A stretch of 64,000 nt of DNA from Denitratisoma sp. DHT3 (GTDB lineage Bacteria > Pseudomonadota > Gammaproteobacteria > Burkholderiales > Rhodocyclaceae). The translations under genes and the position numbers were made by a program. Below are positions 8,952-17,854 of this stretch, one piece after another; the stretch's first letter is position 1; each line of letters opens with the position of its first letter. The notes under the pieces are model-generated. The model had not been told where the DNA came from, searched no databases, and worked only from the letters and a program-made list of their open reading frames with translations. Where the stretch lies: the NCBI RefSeq assembly GCF_007833355.1, contig NZ_CP020914.1:2528047-2592046 (forward strand), read 5' to 3'.

Positions 8952-8957
8952 TATAAT
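8952..8957 (+). promoter_or_regulatory. Possible -10 box for a leaderless uppP transcript
   Basis: A perfect TATAAT lies 7 nt before the uppP ATG, and no Shine-Dalgarno sequence sits at a usable distance. Standard spacing would place the transcript start at or near the ATG. The -35 region is G-rich repeat sequence and unconvincing, so this is tentative. Confidence 0.35.
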
Positions 8958-8964
8958 TCCCACC

Positions 8965-9789
8965 ATGGACCCCATCCTCCTGCTGCATGCCCTGATCCTC
9001 GGCGTCGTCGAGGGCCTCACCGAATTCCTGCCCATCTCCAGCACCGGCCACCTGATCCTGGCCGGCGACCTGCTCGAGTTCAACGACGAGCGCGGCAAGT
9101 TGTTCGAGATCGTGATCCAGTCCGGCGCCATCCTCGCCGTCTGCTGGGAGTACCGATCCCGGATCGGCCGGGTGCTGGCCGGCCTGCCACGAGACCGGGA
9201 AGCCCAGCGCTTCGTCCTCAACCTGTTCATCGCCTTCCTGCCGCTGGCGCTGCTGGGCCTGGCCTTCCAGAAAGCGATCAAGGCCCACCTGTTCAAGCCC
9301 GTTCCCGTGGCGCTGGCCTTCATCGTCGGCGGCCTGGTGATTCTCTGGGCCGAGCGGCGCAAACACCGCATCCGGGTCGAGACGGTGGAGGAACTGGACA
9401 TCATCGACGCCTTCAAGCTCGGACTGGCCCAGGCCCTGGCGCTGATTCCCGGTACCTCCCGTTCCGGCGCCACCATCGTCGGCGGCCTGCTGTTCGGCCT
9501 GTCGCGCAAGGCCGCCACCGAGTTCTCCTTCTTCCTCGCCATTCCCACGCTGCTGGTGGCCACCGCCTACCAGCTCTACAAGGAGCGGGCACTGCTCAAC
9601 GCCGACGACATCGGCATGTGGGCGGTGGGTTTCGTCGCCGCCTTCATCTCCGCCTTCCTCTGCGTGCGCTGGCTGCTGCGCTACATCGCCAGCCACGACT
9701 TCACCCCGTTCGCCTGGTACCGCATCGCCTTCGGCCTGGTGGTGCTGGCCACCGCGCATTACGGCCTGGTGGACTGGACCGCCGCATGA
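8965..9789 (+). CDS. uppP: Undecaprenyl-diphosphatase UppP (BacA)
   Basis: UppP is an inner-membrane phosphatase that converts undecaprenyl diphosphate to the monophosphate and so recycles the carrier for peptidoglycan and other envelope polymers. The 274-aa protein has the family's two motifs: [15 protein letters not shown] (about residues 16-30) and [10 protein letters not shown] (about 169-178), containing the catalytic Glu, Ser and Arg residues. Multiple hydrophobic segments are evident. The ATG at 8965 gives the conserved N-terminus [17 protein letters not shown]. It is followed after 132 bp by the exoribonuclease gene. Confidence 0.95.
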   Translation: MDPILLLHALILGVVEGLTEFLPISSTGHLILAGDLLEFNDERGKLFEIVIQSGAILAVCWEYRSRIGRVLAGLPRDREAQRFVLNLFIAFLPLALLGLAFQKAIKAHLFKPVPVALAFIVGGLVILWAERRKHRIRVETVEELDIIDAFKLGLAQALALIPGTSRSGATIVGGLLFGLSRKAATEFSFFLAIPTLLVATAYQLYKERALLNADDIGMWAVGFVAAFISAFLCVRWLLRYIASHDFTPFAWYRIAFGLVVLATAHYGLVDWTAA

Positions 9790-9921
9790 TCCTTTCCCCG
9801 CGCGGCGCTTCTTCCTCCTTTGGGGAGGCAGGAAACAATCCCATCTCCACCCCAACCCTCCCCTCGAAGGCGAGGGCGTCATACATCCGGACGAAGTGAT
9901 CGACTTCGCCGCACTCGACTC

Positions 9922-11910
9922 ATGAATATCCTGTTCGAAGAAGAAGGCGGCTTCAAGGCCGGCAGCGTGCTCGCCGACAACACCACCTCGCTGCAAGTGG
10001 AGCTGCCCTCGGGCAAGCGCAGCAAGGTGAAGGCCGCCAACGTACTGCTGCGTTTCGCCGCCCCGAGCGCCGCCGAACTGCTGGCCCGGGCCGAGAGCGA
10101 GGCGGCGGCGATGGACGCCGACTTCCTCTGGGAAGCCTGTCCGGACGGCGAATTCGGCTTCGAGGAGATGGCCGCCGACTACTACGGCCACAGCCCGGCG
10201 CCGGCCGAGGCGGCGGCACTGCTGTTGCGGCTGCACGCGGCGCCGATGTATTTCCACCGCAAGGGCAAGGGGCGTTTCCGCAAGGCGCCGCCGGAGATCC
10301 TGCAGGCCGCCAAGGCCGGCCTGGAAAAAAAACGCCTCCAGGCCGAAGCCCAGGAACGCATGGCCGAGGAACTCAAGGCCGGCCGCCTGCCCGCCGAATT
10401 TCCGCCCCTGCTGCGGGAGATGCTCTACAAACCGGACCGCAACCGGATCGAGACCAAGGCCCTGGAAGCCGCCTGCGCCGAGACCGGTCTGTCGGCGCCG
10501 CGCCTGCTGGAAAAGTGCGGCGCGATCACCGACACCCACAAGTACCACCTGGGCCGCTTCCTGTTCGAATTCTTTCCCAAGGGAACGGAATTCCCTGCCC
10601 TGCCGGGGAAAACCGAAACGGCCCCCCCCAGCCTTCCCCGCCAAGCGGGGGAGGCTGGGGGGGAAGGTGCTGCCGATTTCGCGGGACTTCCGCTTGCGGC
10701 AGTCCAAGCCTTTTCCATCGACGACGCCCACACCACGGAGATCGACGACGCCCTCTCGGTCGTGTTCCAGCCCGACGGCGGCCTGCGCGTCGGCATCCAC
10801 ATCGCCGCGCCGGGCCTGGGCTTCGGTCTCGACTCCGAGCTTGGCGGGATCGCCCGGGAACGGCTGTCGACGGTCTATATGCCCGGCCGCAAGATCACCA
10901 TGCTGCCCGATCCGGTGGTGGAGCGCTTCACGCTGTCGGCGGGCCGCGATGTGCCGGCCGTCTCGATGTATCTGGAAGTGGCGCCCGATCTGCGCATCCT
11001 CGGCCATGAGAGCCGCATCGAGCGGGTGCCGGTGGTGGCCAACCTGCGCCACCACGATATCGAGCCGCTGTTCAACGAGCAGACCCTGCAGGCGGGGCTG
11101 GGCGAGTTCCCCTTCCGCGACGAGCTGAAGCGCCTCTGGGAGCTGGCCGCGGTGCTCGAAGCCGGCCGCGGCAAGGCCGGCAAGCAGAACCAGCGCAAGG
11201 ACTACAACTTCCACGTGGACTGGGCTCGCACCTCGCCGCAGGGACCGGGCTGGATCGAGATCGAGGAACGCCCGCGCGGCAGCCCGCTCGACACGCTGGT
11301 GGCGGAATTGATGATCGTCGCCAACGCCACCTGGGGCAGCCAGCTGGCGGCCGCCAAGGTCGGCGCCCTGTACCGCGCCCAGACCACCGGCAAGGTGCGG
11401 ATGACCACCGTGCCCGCGCCCCACGAGGGCCTGGGCGTGGACTGCTATACCTGGACCACTTCGCCGCTGCGGCGCTACGCCGACCTGGTGAACCAGTGGC
11501 AATTGATCGCCCTGCTGCGCCAGGAGACCCCGCCCTTCCCGCTCAAGTCGGCGGAACTGCTGGCGGCGATGCGGGATTTCGACGCCACCTATTCCGCCTA
11601 CGCCGATTTCCAGCGCGGCATGGAGCGTTACTGGTGCCTGCGCTGGCTGTTGCAGCAGGGCCGCACCACGCTGACCGGCCAGGTGATCCGGGAAAACCTG
11701 GTGCGCTGCGACGACCTGCCCCTGGTATTGAGGGTACCGTCCCTGCCGGCCTGCGATCCGGGACAGGCGGTGGCGCTGGCGGTGGAAGGCATCGACCTGC
11801 TGGACGCCGAGATCCGCCCGCGATTCGTTGAGATGCTGACATCACCCGCACCTGACGGGGTTTTTGACGAAGAGCGCGGCGAAGAGGGCGACGAAGAAGC
11901 CCCAGAGTAA
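9922..11910 (+). CDS. RNase II/RNase R-family exoribonuclease (RNB domain)
   Basis: This is a 662-aa protein of the 3'-5' hydrolytic exoribonuclease family. The RNB catalytic segment SIDDAHTTEIDDALSV lies at about residues 264-279. Downstream are VYMPGRKITMLP (about 319), the NATWG region, and YTWTTSPLRRYADLVNQ near residue 512. It is shorter than RNase R and lacks recognisable cold-shock domains at the N-terminus, as in the compact RNB proteins of Betaproteobacteria. Residues about 228-252 are a Pro/Gly-rich insert encoded by a near-perfect palindrome (10623-10663), apparently an in-frame repeat insertion. No good ribosome binding site precedes the ATG. Confidence 0.85.
   Translation: MNILFEEEGGFKAGSVLADNTTSLQVELPSGKRSKVKAANVLLRFAAPSAAELLARAESEAAAMDADFLWEACPDGEFGFEEMAADYYGHSPAPAEAAALLLRLHAAPMYFHRKGKGRFRKAPPEILQAAKAGLEKKRLQAEAQERMAEELKAGRLPAEFPPLLREMLYKPDRNRIETKALEAACAETGLSAPRLLEKCGAITDTHKYHLGRFLFEFFPKGTEFPALPGKTETAPPSLPRQAGEAGGEGAADFAGLPLAAVQAFSIDDAHTTEIDDALSVVFQPDGGLRVGIHIAAPGLGFGLDSELGGIARERLSTVYMPGRKITMLPDPVVERFTLSAGRDVPAVSMYLEVAPDLRILGHESRIERVPVVANLRHHDIEPLFNEQTLQAGLGEFPFRDELKRLWELAAVLEAGRGKAGKQNQRKDYNFHVDWARTSPQGPGWIEIEERPRGSPLDTLVAELMIVANATWGSQLAAAKVGALYRAQTTGKVRMTTVPAPHEGLGVDCYTWTTSPLRRYADLVNQWQLIALLRQETPPFPLKSAELLAAMRDFDATYSAYADFQRGMERYWCLRWLLQQGRTTLTGQVIRENLVRCDDLPLVLRVPSLPACDPGQAVALAVEGIDLLDAEIRPRFVEMLTSPAPDGVFDEERGEEGDEEAPE
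10623..10663. repeat. Palindromic repeat inside the RNB gene
   Basis: Two 19-nt arms (10623-10641 and 10645-10663) pair at 18 of 19 positions around a 3-nt CAA loop. The arms are C7-AGCC-TTCCCCGC and its complement. The reading frame runs straight through and adds the peptide PPSLPRQAGEAGGEG. A related C/G-rich segment occurs at about 9851-9872, in the gap before this gene. Confidence 0.85.
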
Positions 11911-11920
11911 AATCCAGGCC

Positions 11921-12802
11921 ATGGGGAAGCGCTCGACCTGGCCTGTTTTCATCACAGCCCTGTTGCACCTACCGACAATGGCGTTGGCCATTGCGGTTTC
12001 GGTCGCCTTGCACGCCGGCTTGCTGACCATCCACTTCACCTTCCCCGGCACCCTGGAACGGGTGACGACGCGGGCGCTGGACGTGGTGCTGGTCAATAGC
12101 AAGCACGCCGCCCGCCCCACCCACGCCCAGGCCAAGGCCCAGGCCAATCTCGACGGTGGCGGCAATACCGACCAGGAGCGGCGCGCCGCGACGCCGCTGC
12201 CGCCCTCGGCGCAGACCCGCGAAGGCGACGATCTGGCGCAGACCCGGCGCCGCGTGGCGCAGCTGGAAAGCCAGACCCGCCAGCTGCTCAGCCAAATGCG
12301 CAGCAAGCGGGCCTTCAATGCCGGCGCCGCGCCGGCCCAGCCGCTGCCGCCGGACACCGCGCCGGGCCAGGACCTGTACAGCCGCTCAATGGCCATCGCG
12401 CGCCTGGAAGCCCAGATCGAAAAACAGATGGACGACTACAACAAGCGTCCGCGCAAGAAATTCATCGGCGCCCGCACCGAGGAATACCTGCCGGCCCAGT
12501 ACCTGGAGGACTGGCGGCAGAAGGTGGAGCGGGTAGGCAACCTCAACTATCCGGAAGAGGCGCGCGGCAAGCTCTACGGCAGCCTGGTGGTGTATCTGGA
12601 AATCAATGCCGAGGGCCAGTTGGAGCGCGCCGAGATCCAGCGCTCCTCGGGCAACAAGATCCTGGACCAGGCGGCGCTGCGCATCCTGCGCCTGGCCGCG
12701 CCCTTCGCCCGCTTCCCCGACAACCTCAAATCCCAGTTCGACATCCTCGCCTTCGCCCGCACCTGGAGCTTCACCCAGGCCGATATGCTGAAAGCGCAAT
12801 GA
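11921..12802 (+). CDS. TonB-family C-terminal domain protein
   Basis: The protein (293 aa) has one N-terminal membrane anchor (about residues 10-40, [16 protein letters not shown]), a Pro/Ala/Gln-rich periplasmic linker with a coiled-coil section ([20 protein letters not shown]) and a C-terminal TonB-like fold. The last is marked by [20 protein letters not shown] and [25 protein letters not shown]. Such proteins link the inner membrane to outer-membrane receptors. An upstream TTG at 11864 would overlap the RNB gene; the ATG 10 bp after the RNB stop was preferred. It sits between the RNB gene and aroE in the same direction. Confidence 0.8.
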   Translation: MGKRSTWPVFITALLHLPTMALAIAVSVALHAGLLTIHFTFPGTLERVTTRALDVVLVNSKHAARPTHAQAKAQANLDGGGNTDQERRAATPLPPSAQTREGDDLAQTRRRVAQLESQTRQLLSQMRSKRAFNAGAAPAQPLPPDTAPGQDLYSRSMAIARLEAQIEKQMDDYNKRPRKKFIGARTEEYLPAQYLEDWRQKVERVGNLNYPEEARGKLYGSLVVYLEINAEGQLERAEIQRSSGNKILDQAALRILRLAAPFARFPDNLKSQFDILAFARTWSFTQADMLKAQ

Positions 12803-12821
12803 CCCGCGCCATGACCACTCC

Positions 12822-13637
12822 ATGACAGATCGTTACGCCGTGGTGGGCAACCCGATCGCCCACTCCAAATCCCCCCGCATCCATGCCCTGTTCGCCGCCG
12901 CAAGCGGCCAGGACATGCGCTACGAGGCGCTGCTGGCGCCGCTGGACGGCTTTGCCGCCACCGTGCGCGGATTCATCGCCGACGGCGGACGCGGCATGAA
13001 CGTCACCGTGCCCTTCAAGGAGGAGGCCTTTCGCCTGGCCGATACCCTGACGCCGCGCGCGCGGGCGGCGGGAGCGGTCAACACCCTGGCGTTCGAGCAG
13101 GGCCGCATCCTCGGCGACAACACCGACGGCGCCGGCCTGGTGGCGGACATCACCGGCAATCTGGACCGCGCGCTGGCGGAACGACGGGTGCTGCTGCTCG
13201 GCGCCGGTGGCGCGGCGCGCGGCTGCATCCTGCCGCTCCTGGGCGAGCGGCCGGCGCGGCTGTTGATCGCCAACCGCACGGCGGAAAAGGCCCGCGGCCT
13301 GGCCCGCGAGTTCAGTGCCAACGGGGCCAACGTGGACGGCTGCGGCTTCGACGAATTGTCGGGACAAAGCTTCGACGTGGTGATCAACGCCACGTCGGCG
13401 GGCCTCGCCGACACCGGCCTGCCGCTGCCGCCCGGCTTGTTCGCGCCGGGCGCGCTGGCCTACGACATGGTCTATGGCAAGGCAACGCCGTTCCTGACGC
13501 TGGCCGCCACGGCCGGCGCGCGCTGCGCCGACGGCCTGGGAATGCTGGTGGAGCAGGCGGCGGAAGCCTTCCTGCTGTGGCGCGGCCTGCGCCCGGCGAC
13601 GGCGCCGGTGCTGGCCGCACTGCGCAAAAATGAGTGA
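12822..13637 (+). CDS. aroE: Shikimate dehydrogenase
   Basis: AroE reduces 3-dehydroshikimate to shikimate with NADPH in aromatic amino acid synthesis. The 271-aa sequence shows [13 protein letters not shown] (about residues 9-21, substrate-binding serines), NVTVPFKE with the catalytic Lys (about 60-67), NTDGAG with the catalytic Asp (about 101-106) and the dinucleotide-binding GAGGAARG (about 127-134). The C-terminal [13 protein letters not shown] is also typical. It follows the TonB-like gene by 19 bp and is probably in the same transcription unit. Confidence 0.95.
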   Translation: MTDRYAVVGNPIAHSKSPRIHALFAAASGQDMRYEALLAPLDGFAATVRGFIADGGRGMNVTVPFKEEAFRLADTLTPRARAAGAVNTLAFEQGRILGDNTDGAGLVADITGNLDRALAERRVLLLGAGGAARGCILPLLGERPARLLIANRTAEKARGLAREFSANGANVDGCGFDELSGQSFDVVINATSAGLADTGLPLPPGLFAPGALAYDMVYGKATPFLTLAATAGARCADGLGMLVEQAAEAFLLWRGLRPATAPVLAALRKNE

Positions 13638-13638
13638 C

Positions 13639-13778
13639 GCTCCCCCCTTCGCCCCCCGTGGGGGGTTCGATACGGCTCGCTGCGCTCGGGTGTTTGGGGG
13701 AACGTTGTAGCTGGCACCGATAGGATGCGGCTGGCGCCGCATGCCGCTTTTCCTTGCGGCGGCGCGGCGGAAAAGCTC
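13639..13778 (-). repeat. Dispersed repeat, full copy (subtype 1)
   Basis: Full copy in minus orientation, starting 2 bp after the aroE stop codon. It shows GGGTGTTTGGGGGAACG, CACCGATAGGATGCGGCTGG and GGCGCGGCGGAAAAGCTC. The remaining 130 bp up to rpoH carry no convincing gene. Confidence 0.85.
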
Positions 13779-13908
13779 TGTTGGGGCAGCGCTGACCAAT
13801 CACCACCCGTTCGGGCTGAGCTGGTCGAAGCCCGCTCCTACGCGACGCGGAGGGTTTTCGCCGTGCCCGTCGCGTCGCCGTGGTTTTGAGGGTGCTTCGT
13901 GGTGGCAA

Positions 13909-14781
13909 TCAAACCTGATCGGCCAGCAGCGCCTTCATTTTCTGCAGCGCCTTGGCTTCGATCTGGCGGATGCGCTCCGCCGAGACGCCGAATTCGGCGG
14001 CCAGTTCGTGCAGGGTGGCCGCTTCGCAGCCTTCATCGACCAGCCAGCGCCGCGCCACGATGGCGCGGCTGCGCTCGTCCAGCCCGGCCAGGGCGCTGCG
14101 CAGGCCCTCGCCCTGCAGCCGGTCGTATTGCTTCCGCTCCAGCTGCATCGAGGGATCAACGCTGTTGTCCGCCGCCAGATAGGCGATCGGCGCGAAGTGC
14201 TCCTCGTCCTCCGCGCCGACCGGCTCCAGGGCCACGTCGCCGCCGGCGAAGCGGGTTTCCATCTCGATCACTTCCTCGGGCTTGACACCCAGCTGCGCGG
14301 CCACCGCGCGCACCTGCTCCTGGCCCAGGGCGGCGAGGTTCTGCTTGAGGCTGCGCAGGTTGAAAAACAGCTTGCGCTGCGCCTTGGTCGTGGCGATCTT
14401 CACCAGGCGCCAGTTCTTCAGGATGTATTCGTGGATCTCGGCCTTGATCCAGTGCATCGCAAAAGAGACCAGGCGCACGCCGCGCTCCGGGTCGAAGCGC
14501 TTCACCGCCTTCATCAGGCCCACGCTGCCTTCCTGGATCAGGTCCGCCTGCGGCAAACCGTAGCCCGCGTAGCCGCGTGCGATGGCGATCACCAGCCGCA
14601 GATGGGAAAGCACCAGCCGGCGCGCGGCTTCCAGATCATTCTCATCATGGAAGCGCAAGGCCAGTTCATGCTCCTCCTGCTCGGACAGCATCGGCACCCG
14701 GTTCGCCGCCTGGATATAGGCCTCCAGGCTGCCGGTCGCGGCGGGAAGGGAGAAATTCGCGGCGGTCAGGGCATGGCTCAT
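13909..14781 (-). CDS. rpoH: RNA polymerase heat-shock sigma factor (sigma-32)
   Basis: RpoH directs RNA polymerase to heat-shock promoters. The 290-aa protein has region 2 (about residues 58-100, with GYGLPQADLIQEGSVGLMKA and the FDPERG segment), the RpoH box QRKLFFNLR (about 134-142), which separates RpoH from other sigma-70 proteins, and a region 4 helix-turn-helix at the C-terminus (FGVSAERIRQIEAKALQKMK). The ATG has an AAAGGAGG ribosome binding site 9 nt upstream. A perfect CIRCE operator lies 29 bp upstream, pointing to HrcA control, a second layer above the sigma factor's own regulon. Confidence 0.96.
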   Translation of the reverse strand: MSHALTAANFSLPAATGSLEAYIQAANRVPMLSEQEEHELALRFHDENDLEAARRLVLSHLRLVIAIARGYAGYGLPQADLIQEGSVGLMKAVKRFDPERGVRLVSFAMHWIKAEIHEYILKNWRLVKIATTKAQRKLFFNLRSLKQNLAALGQEQVRAVAAQLGVKPEEVIEMETRFAGGDVALEPVGAEDEEHFAPIAYLAADNSVDPSMQLERKQYDRLQGEGLRSALAGLDERSRAIVARRWLVDEGCEAATLHELAAEFGVSAERIRQIEAKALQKMKALLADQV

Positions 14782-14810
14782 AAGACATCACCTCCTTTAT
14801 GAGATCAATC

Positions 14811-14837
14811 TTAGCACTCTCCGCAAGAGAGTGCTAA
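14811..14837. promoter_or_regulatory. CIRCE operator (HrcA-binding site)
   Basis: TTAGCACTC (14811-14819) and GAGTGCTAA (14829-14837) form a perfect 9-bp inverted repeat with the canonical 9-nt spacer. This equals the CIRCE consensus bound by the heat-shock repressor HrcA. It lies between rpoH and the tonB gene, both of which are on the minus strand, 30-56 bp upstream of the rpoH ATG, so rpoH is the obvious target. Confidence 0.93.
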
Positions 14838-14864
14838 AGCCTGCCGAAGTTCCCGACCGGGCGG

Positions 14865-15572
14865 CTAACTGGCCAGGGAAAACTCCACGGGGACTTCCAC
14901 CCAGGCCTCGACCGGTTCCGCGCCCAGCCGCGCCGGCACGAAGCGCCAGCGCGCGACCGCTTCCCGCGCCGCTTCGTCGAGACGCCGATAGCCGCTGCCC
15001 TGCCTGACCTCCACCCGCAGCGGACTGCCGCCGGCGCTGACGAGGACGCGCAGCAGCACGCTGCCCTCCTCGTTGAAGCGCCGCGAGGCAGGGGGGTAGG
15101 CCGGTGTGGGATTGCGCAGGTAGTCGGCATCAAAGCGTGCGGCTGTGACGATCGGCGCCGACGCCGCGTCCGCCTGCCTCGCCACGGACGTTGCGGCAAC
15201 GGGCGGCTGAGGGGCATGGTGGATGGCCATGGGTTCCGAAGGTGCTGGCACCAGCGGGGCCATCACGTCGGACCGGGGAATCTTGGCGGACTCGCGCGCC
15301 TGGGCCTTGGCCGGAGCCGGCTCGGGCGCCGACGCCGCGACCGTGGCAAGCACCTGGACCGGTACGACCTGTGCGGCCGGCTCGTCGGGTTGTGGCCCCC
15401 GCCCCTGGAGCAGCGCCGCCACCACCGCCGCGTGCAGCAGGAGCACCGCCCCAAAGCACGGGCGGCGCCAGAATGGCCTGGGCCTGACCAGCAACGCACG
15501 ATGGTGGCAGACCGCGCCGGCAAGTGGAAATGCGACTGCATGGCTCACCGGTCTCTCCCTTTTCCCCTTCAA
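14865..15572 (-). CDS. Energy transducer TonB
   Basis: This 235-aa TonB has a transmembrane anchor (about residues 38-58, FGAVLLLHAAVVAALL), a long Pro/Ala-rich periplasmic spacer (about 60-140) and the C-terminal domain. In that domain NPTPAYPPASRRFNEEGSVLLRVLV and GSGYRRLDEAAREAVARWRFVP are typical. TonB carries proton-motive-force energy to outer-membrane receptors. It is transcribed divergently from the TonB-dependent receptor at 15738, so it probably serves that receptor and the second one at 22257-24446. The frame upstream of the anchor has several possible starts. Confidence 0.88.
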   Translation of the reverse strand: MKGKRERPVSHAVAFPLAGAVCHHRALLVRPRPFWRRPCFGAVLLLHAAVVAALLQGRGPQPDEPAAQVVPVQVLATVAASAPEPAPAKAQARESAKIPRSDVMAPLVPAPSEPMAIHHAPQPPVAATSVARQADAASAPIVTAARFDADYLRNPTPAYPPASRRFNEEGSVLLRVLVSAGGSPLRVEVRQGSGYRRLDEAAREAVARWRFVPARLGAEPVEAWVEVPVEFSLAS

Positions 15573-15737
15573 ATCCCGCTGCGGATTCTAGGTTCCCGCC
15601 CCAATCCAATGGAATGCGGCGGAATGTCCCATGCGGCGTTTTGACTCAGGACGGTGACATATGCCGGCCATAGCATTCCCCCCCTCCGCCCCGGCACCGT
15701 ACCCGGGCGCGGCGTTCGTTGAAAGGGAGAGTTCTAA

Positions 15738-17846
15738 ATGCAATCCGCAAACATGCGCCCTCTGTTCCTGCTTACGGTCGTGGCGCTCGGGCCGGCGACG
15801 GCAGCCGCTCAGGAGGTTCGACTGGACAAGATCAGCGTCACCGCCACGCGTGAGGCGAGATCCACCGCCGACGTGCCGCAGGCGATCGCCGTGGTCGGAC
15901 AGGAGACGCTGGACGAGAAGAAGATGTTCAACATCAAGGATGCGCTGCAGGGCATTCCGGGCGTGCTGATCGACAGCAAGAACGGCGGCTTCGACGCTCG
16001 CCTGATCATCCGCGGCGCCGGCCTCAAGGCACCCTACGGCATCCGCGAAATCATGGTGCTGCGCGACGGCGTCCCCCTCAGCGATCCCGACAGCTTCACC
16101 CGCCTGGACTTCGTGGACACGCTCGACATCGAGCGCATCGAAGTGGCCAAGGGACCGGGCAACCTGTTCGCCAGCGGCAGCAGCGGTGGCGCGATCCAGA
16201 TCTTTTCCAAGTCGGTGTTCGAGCAGCGCGCCAACAGCCTGCGCGTGGGCTACGGCAACGACGGCACCGAGAACTACCATCTGCGCTACGGCTGGAAGCT
16301 GGGCGACGACCAGGCCCTGGCGGTGACCCTGACCCACCGCAAAATGGACAACGACTGGCGCTACCGGAACAGGTTCGACACCACCCAGAGCTCGCTGAAG
16401 CACGGCCTGGCGCTGAGCGGCGGCGACGTGCTGGAGAGCGAGATATCCTATTCCGAGGCGAACATGCAATTGCCCGGCGCGATGGACAACGGCGCCGCCA
16501 ATGGTTACATGTTCGACCGCTTCCGCGACAGCGGCAAACAGACGGGCACCTCGGAGGCATGGAAGCATTCGGGGCGCTATTCCAAGGTCTGGTTCCTGAA
16601 TTCCAAGCTTGAAATGCAGCGCGGCGCCTTCACCTTCAAGCCGCGGGTGTATTTCAACACCTGGTACCACTACCACCCGGTGACCGGCATCATCAACGAA
16701 ACCGCCTCCTGGGTCTGGAACCTGGGCACCGACCTGGAAGCCCAGTACAAACATGACCAGGGCAGCCTGGTCGGCGGCCTGACCCTGCGCCAGGAGCGGC
16801 AGCCGGATTCGCGCAAATACCAGTACGGCGACGTCGCGCGGATCGTCGGCGGCCCCCAGGCGGGACGCATCACCGCCACGCTGTCGGACCGCAAGGGCGT
16901 CCTGGCCGAAGTCGACGACAGCAAGACGCTGCTCACCGGCGTCTATGTCCAGGAATCCTGGCGCCCCGACGCGCGCTGGATCGTCGACCTGGGCATGCGC
17001 TACGACACGGTGCGCTTCGAGGATCGCAATCAGCAGTTCTGGAAATTCGACTACGCCAGCGGCCGCTATGTGACCGGAGCGGGACGGAGTTCGCTGACCA
17101 AGACCTTCGACCTGCCGGCGCCCAAGCTGGCGGTCAGCTACAAGCTGAACGAATCCTTCAACGCCTTTGCGATGGTCACCCAGGCCGGCCAGATCCCCTC
17201 GACCAGCGAGATTTCCAACAATCCACGCCTGGAAGCGCCCATCGCCCGCAACCATGAACTGGGACTGAAGGGGCGGGGGTCGGACTGGCAACTGGACGCC
17301 AGTCTGTATTCCAACCCGGTGCGGAAGGAGATCGTGCAGCAGTACAACGGCGGTGTCACCAGCTATCTGAACGCCGGGCGCACCGCCAAGAAGGGCTTCG
17401 AACTCGCCGCGACCCTGGGACTGGGCGGCGGTTGGGAAGGCGGGGGTCACTATGCCTATGCCGACTACAAGTACCAGGACTTCACCGAACTGGTCGGCGG
17501 CGCCAACCTGGACCGCGCCGGCAAGTACCTGCCCTTTGTTCCCAAGCGTCAATACGGTGTCTTCATGGGCTGGAAAGGCGGCTCCTGGCGCGCTCGCCTG
17601 AGCGCCAACTCATGGGGCGAATACTGGCTGGACAACGCCAACACCGAGAAGTACCAGGGCTGGGAATGGGTGACCAACCTTTCCCTGGCGTATGAGCGGA
17701 ACGGCCACTCCCTGAGCCTGAACGTGGACAACCTGGCCGACAAGCACTACGCCTTCGAAACCAAGAAGGACACCAGCGGCCGGGTGACCTATACCGCTGG
17801 CGCACCACGCTCGGTGAACCTGACCTACCGCTACGACTTCCAGTGA
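15738..17846 (+). CDS. TonB-dependent outer-membrane receptor
   Basis: The 702-aa protein starts with a cleavable signal (cut near residue 25, AAAQE), then a TonB box-like DKISVTATRE. A plug domain follows (PGVLIDSKNGGFDARLIIRG, IERIEVAKGPGNLFASGSSGGAI), then a 22-strand beta-barrel ending in aromatic RYDFQ. It imports a ligand across the outer membrane. It leads an operon with a His-rich secreted protein, an Fe-S membrane protein and a DsbD-like membrane protein, which suggests a metal or metal complex. The ligand is not deducible from the receptor alone. Confidence 0.9.
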   Translation: MQSANMRPLFLLTVVALGPATAAAQEVRLDKISVTATREARSTADVPQAIAVVGQETLDEKKMFNIKDALQGIPGVLIDSKNGGFDARLIIRGAGLKAPYGIREIMVLRDGVPLSDPDSFTRLDFVDTLDIERIEVAKGPGNLFASGSSGGAIQIFSKSVFEQRANSLRVGYGNDGTENYHLRYGWKLGDDQALAVTLTHRKMDNDWRYRNRFDTTQSSLKHGLALSGGDVLESEISYSEANMQLPGAMDNGAANGYMFDRFRDSGKQTGTSEAWKHSGRYSKVWFLNSKLEMQRGAFTFKPRVYFNTWYHYHPVTGIINETASWVWNLGTDLEAQYKHDQGSLVGGLTLRQERQPDSRKYQYGDVARIVGGPQAGRITATLSDRKGVLAEVDDSKTLLTGVYVQESWRPDARWIVDLGMRYDTVRFEDRNQQFWKFDYASGRYVTGAGRSSLTKTFDLPAPKLAVSYKLNESFNAFAMVTQAGQIPSTSEISNNPRLEAPIARNHELGLKGRGSDWQLDASLYSNPVRKEIVQQYNGGVTSYLNAGRTAKKGFELAATLGLGGGWEGGGHYAYADYKYQDFTELVGGANLDRAGKYLPFVPKRQYGVFMGWKGGSWRARLSANSWGEYWLDNANTEKYQGWEWVTNLSLAYERNGHSLSLNVDNLADKHYAFETKKDTSGRVTYTAGAPRSVNLTYRYDFQ

Positions 17847-17854
17847 GCGAGGCC

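Noticed and set aside
8728..11502. 924-codon minus-strand open frame through uppP and the RNB gene
   Set aside because: It runs across two well-identified genes and a repeat; its composition is typical of an antisense shadow.
15573..15737. A riboswitch (for example cobalamin) before the first receptor
   Set aside because: The gap is short and shared with the divergent tonB gene; no conserved riboswitch box was recognisable.
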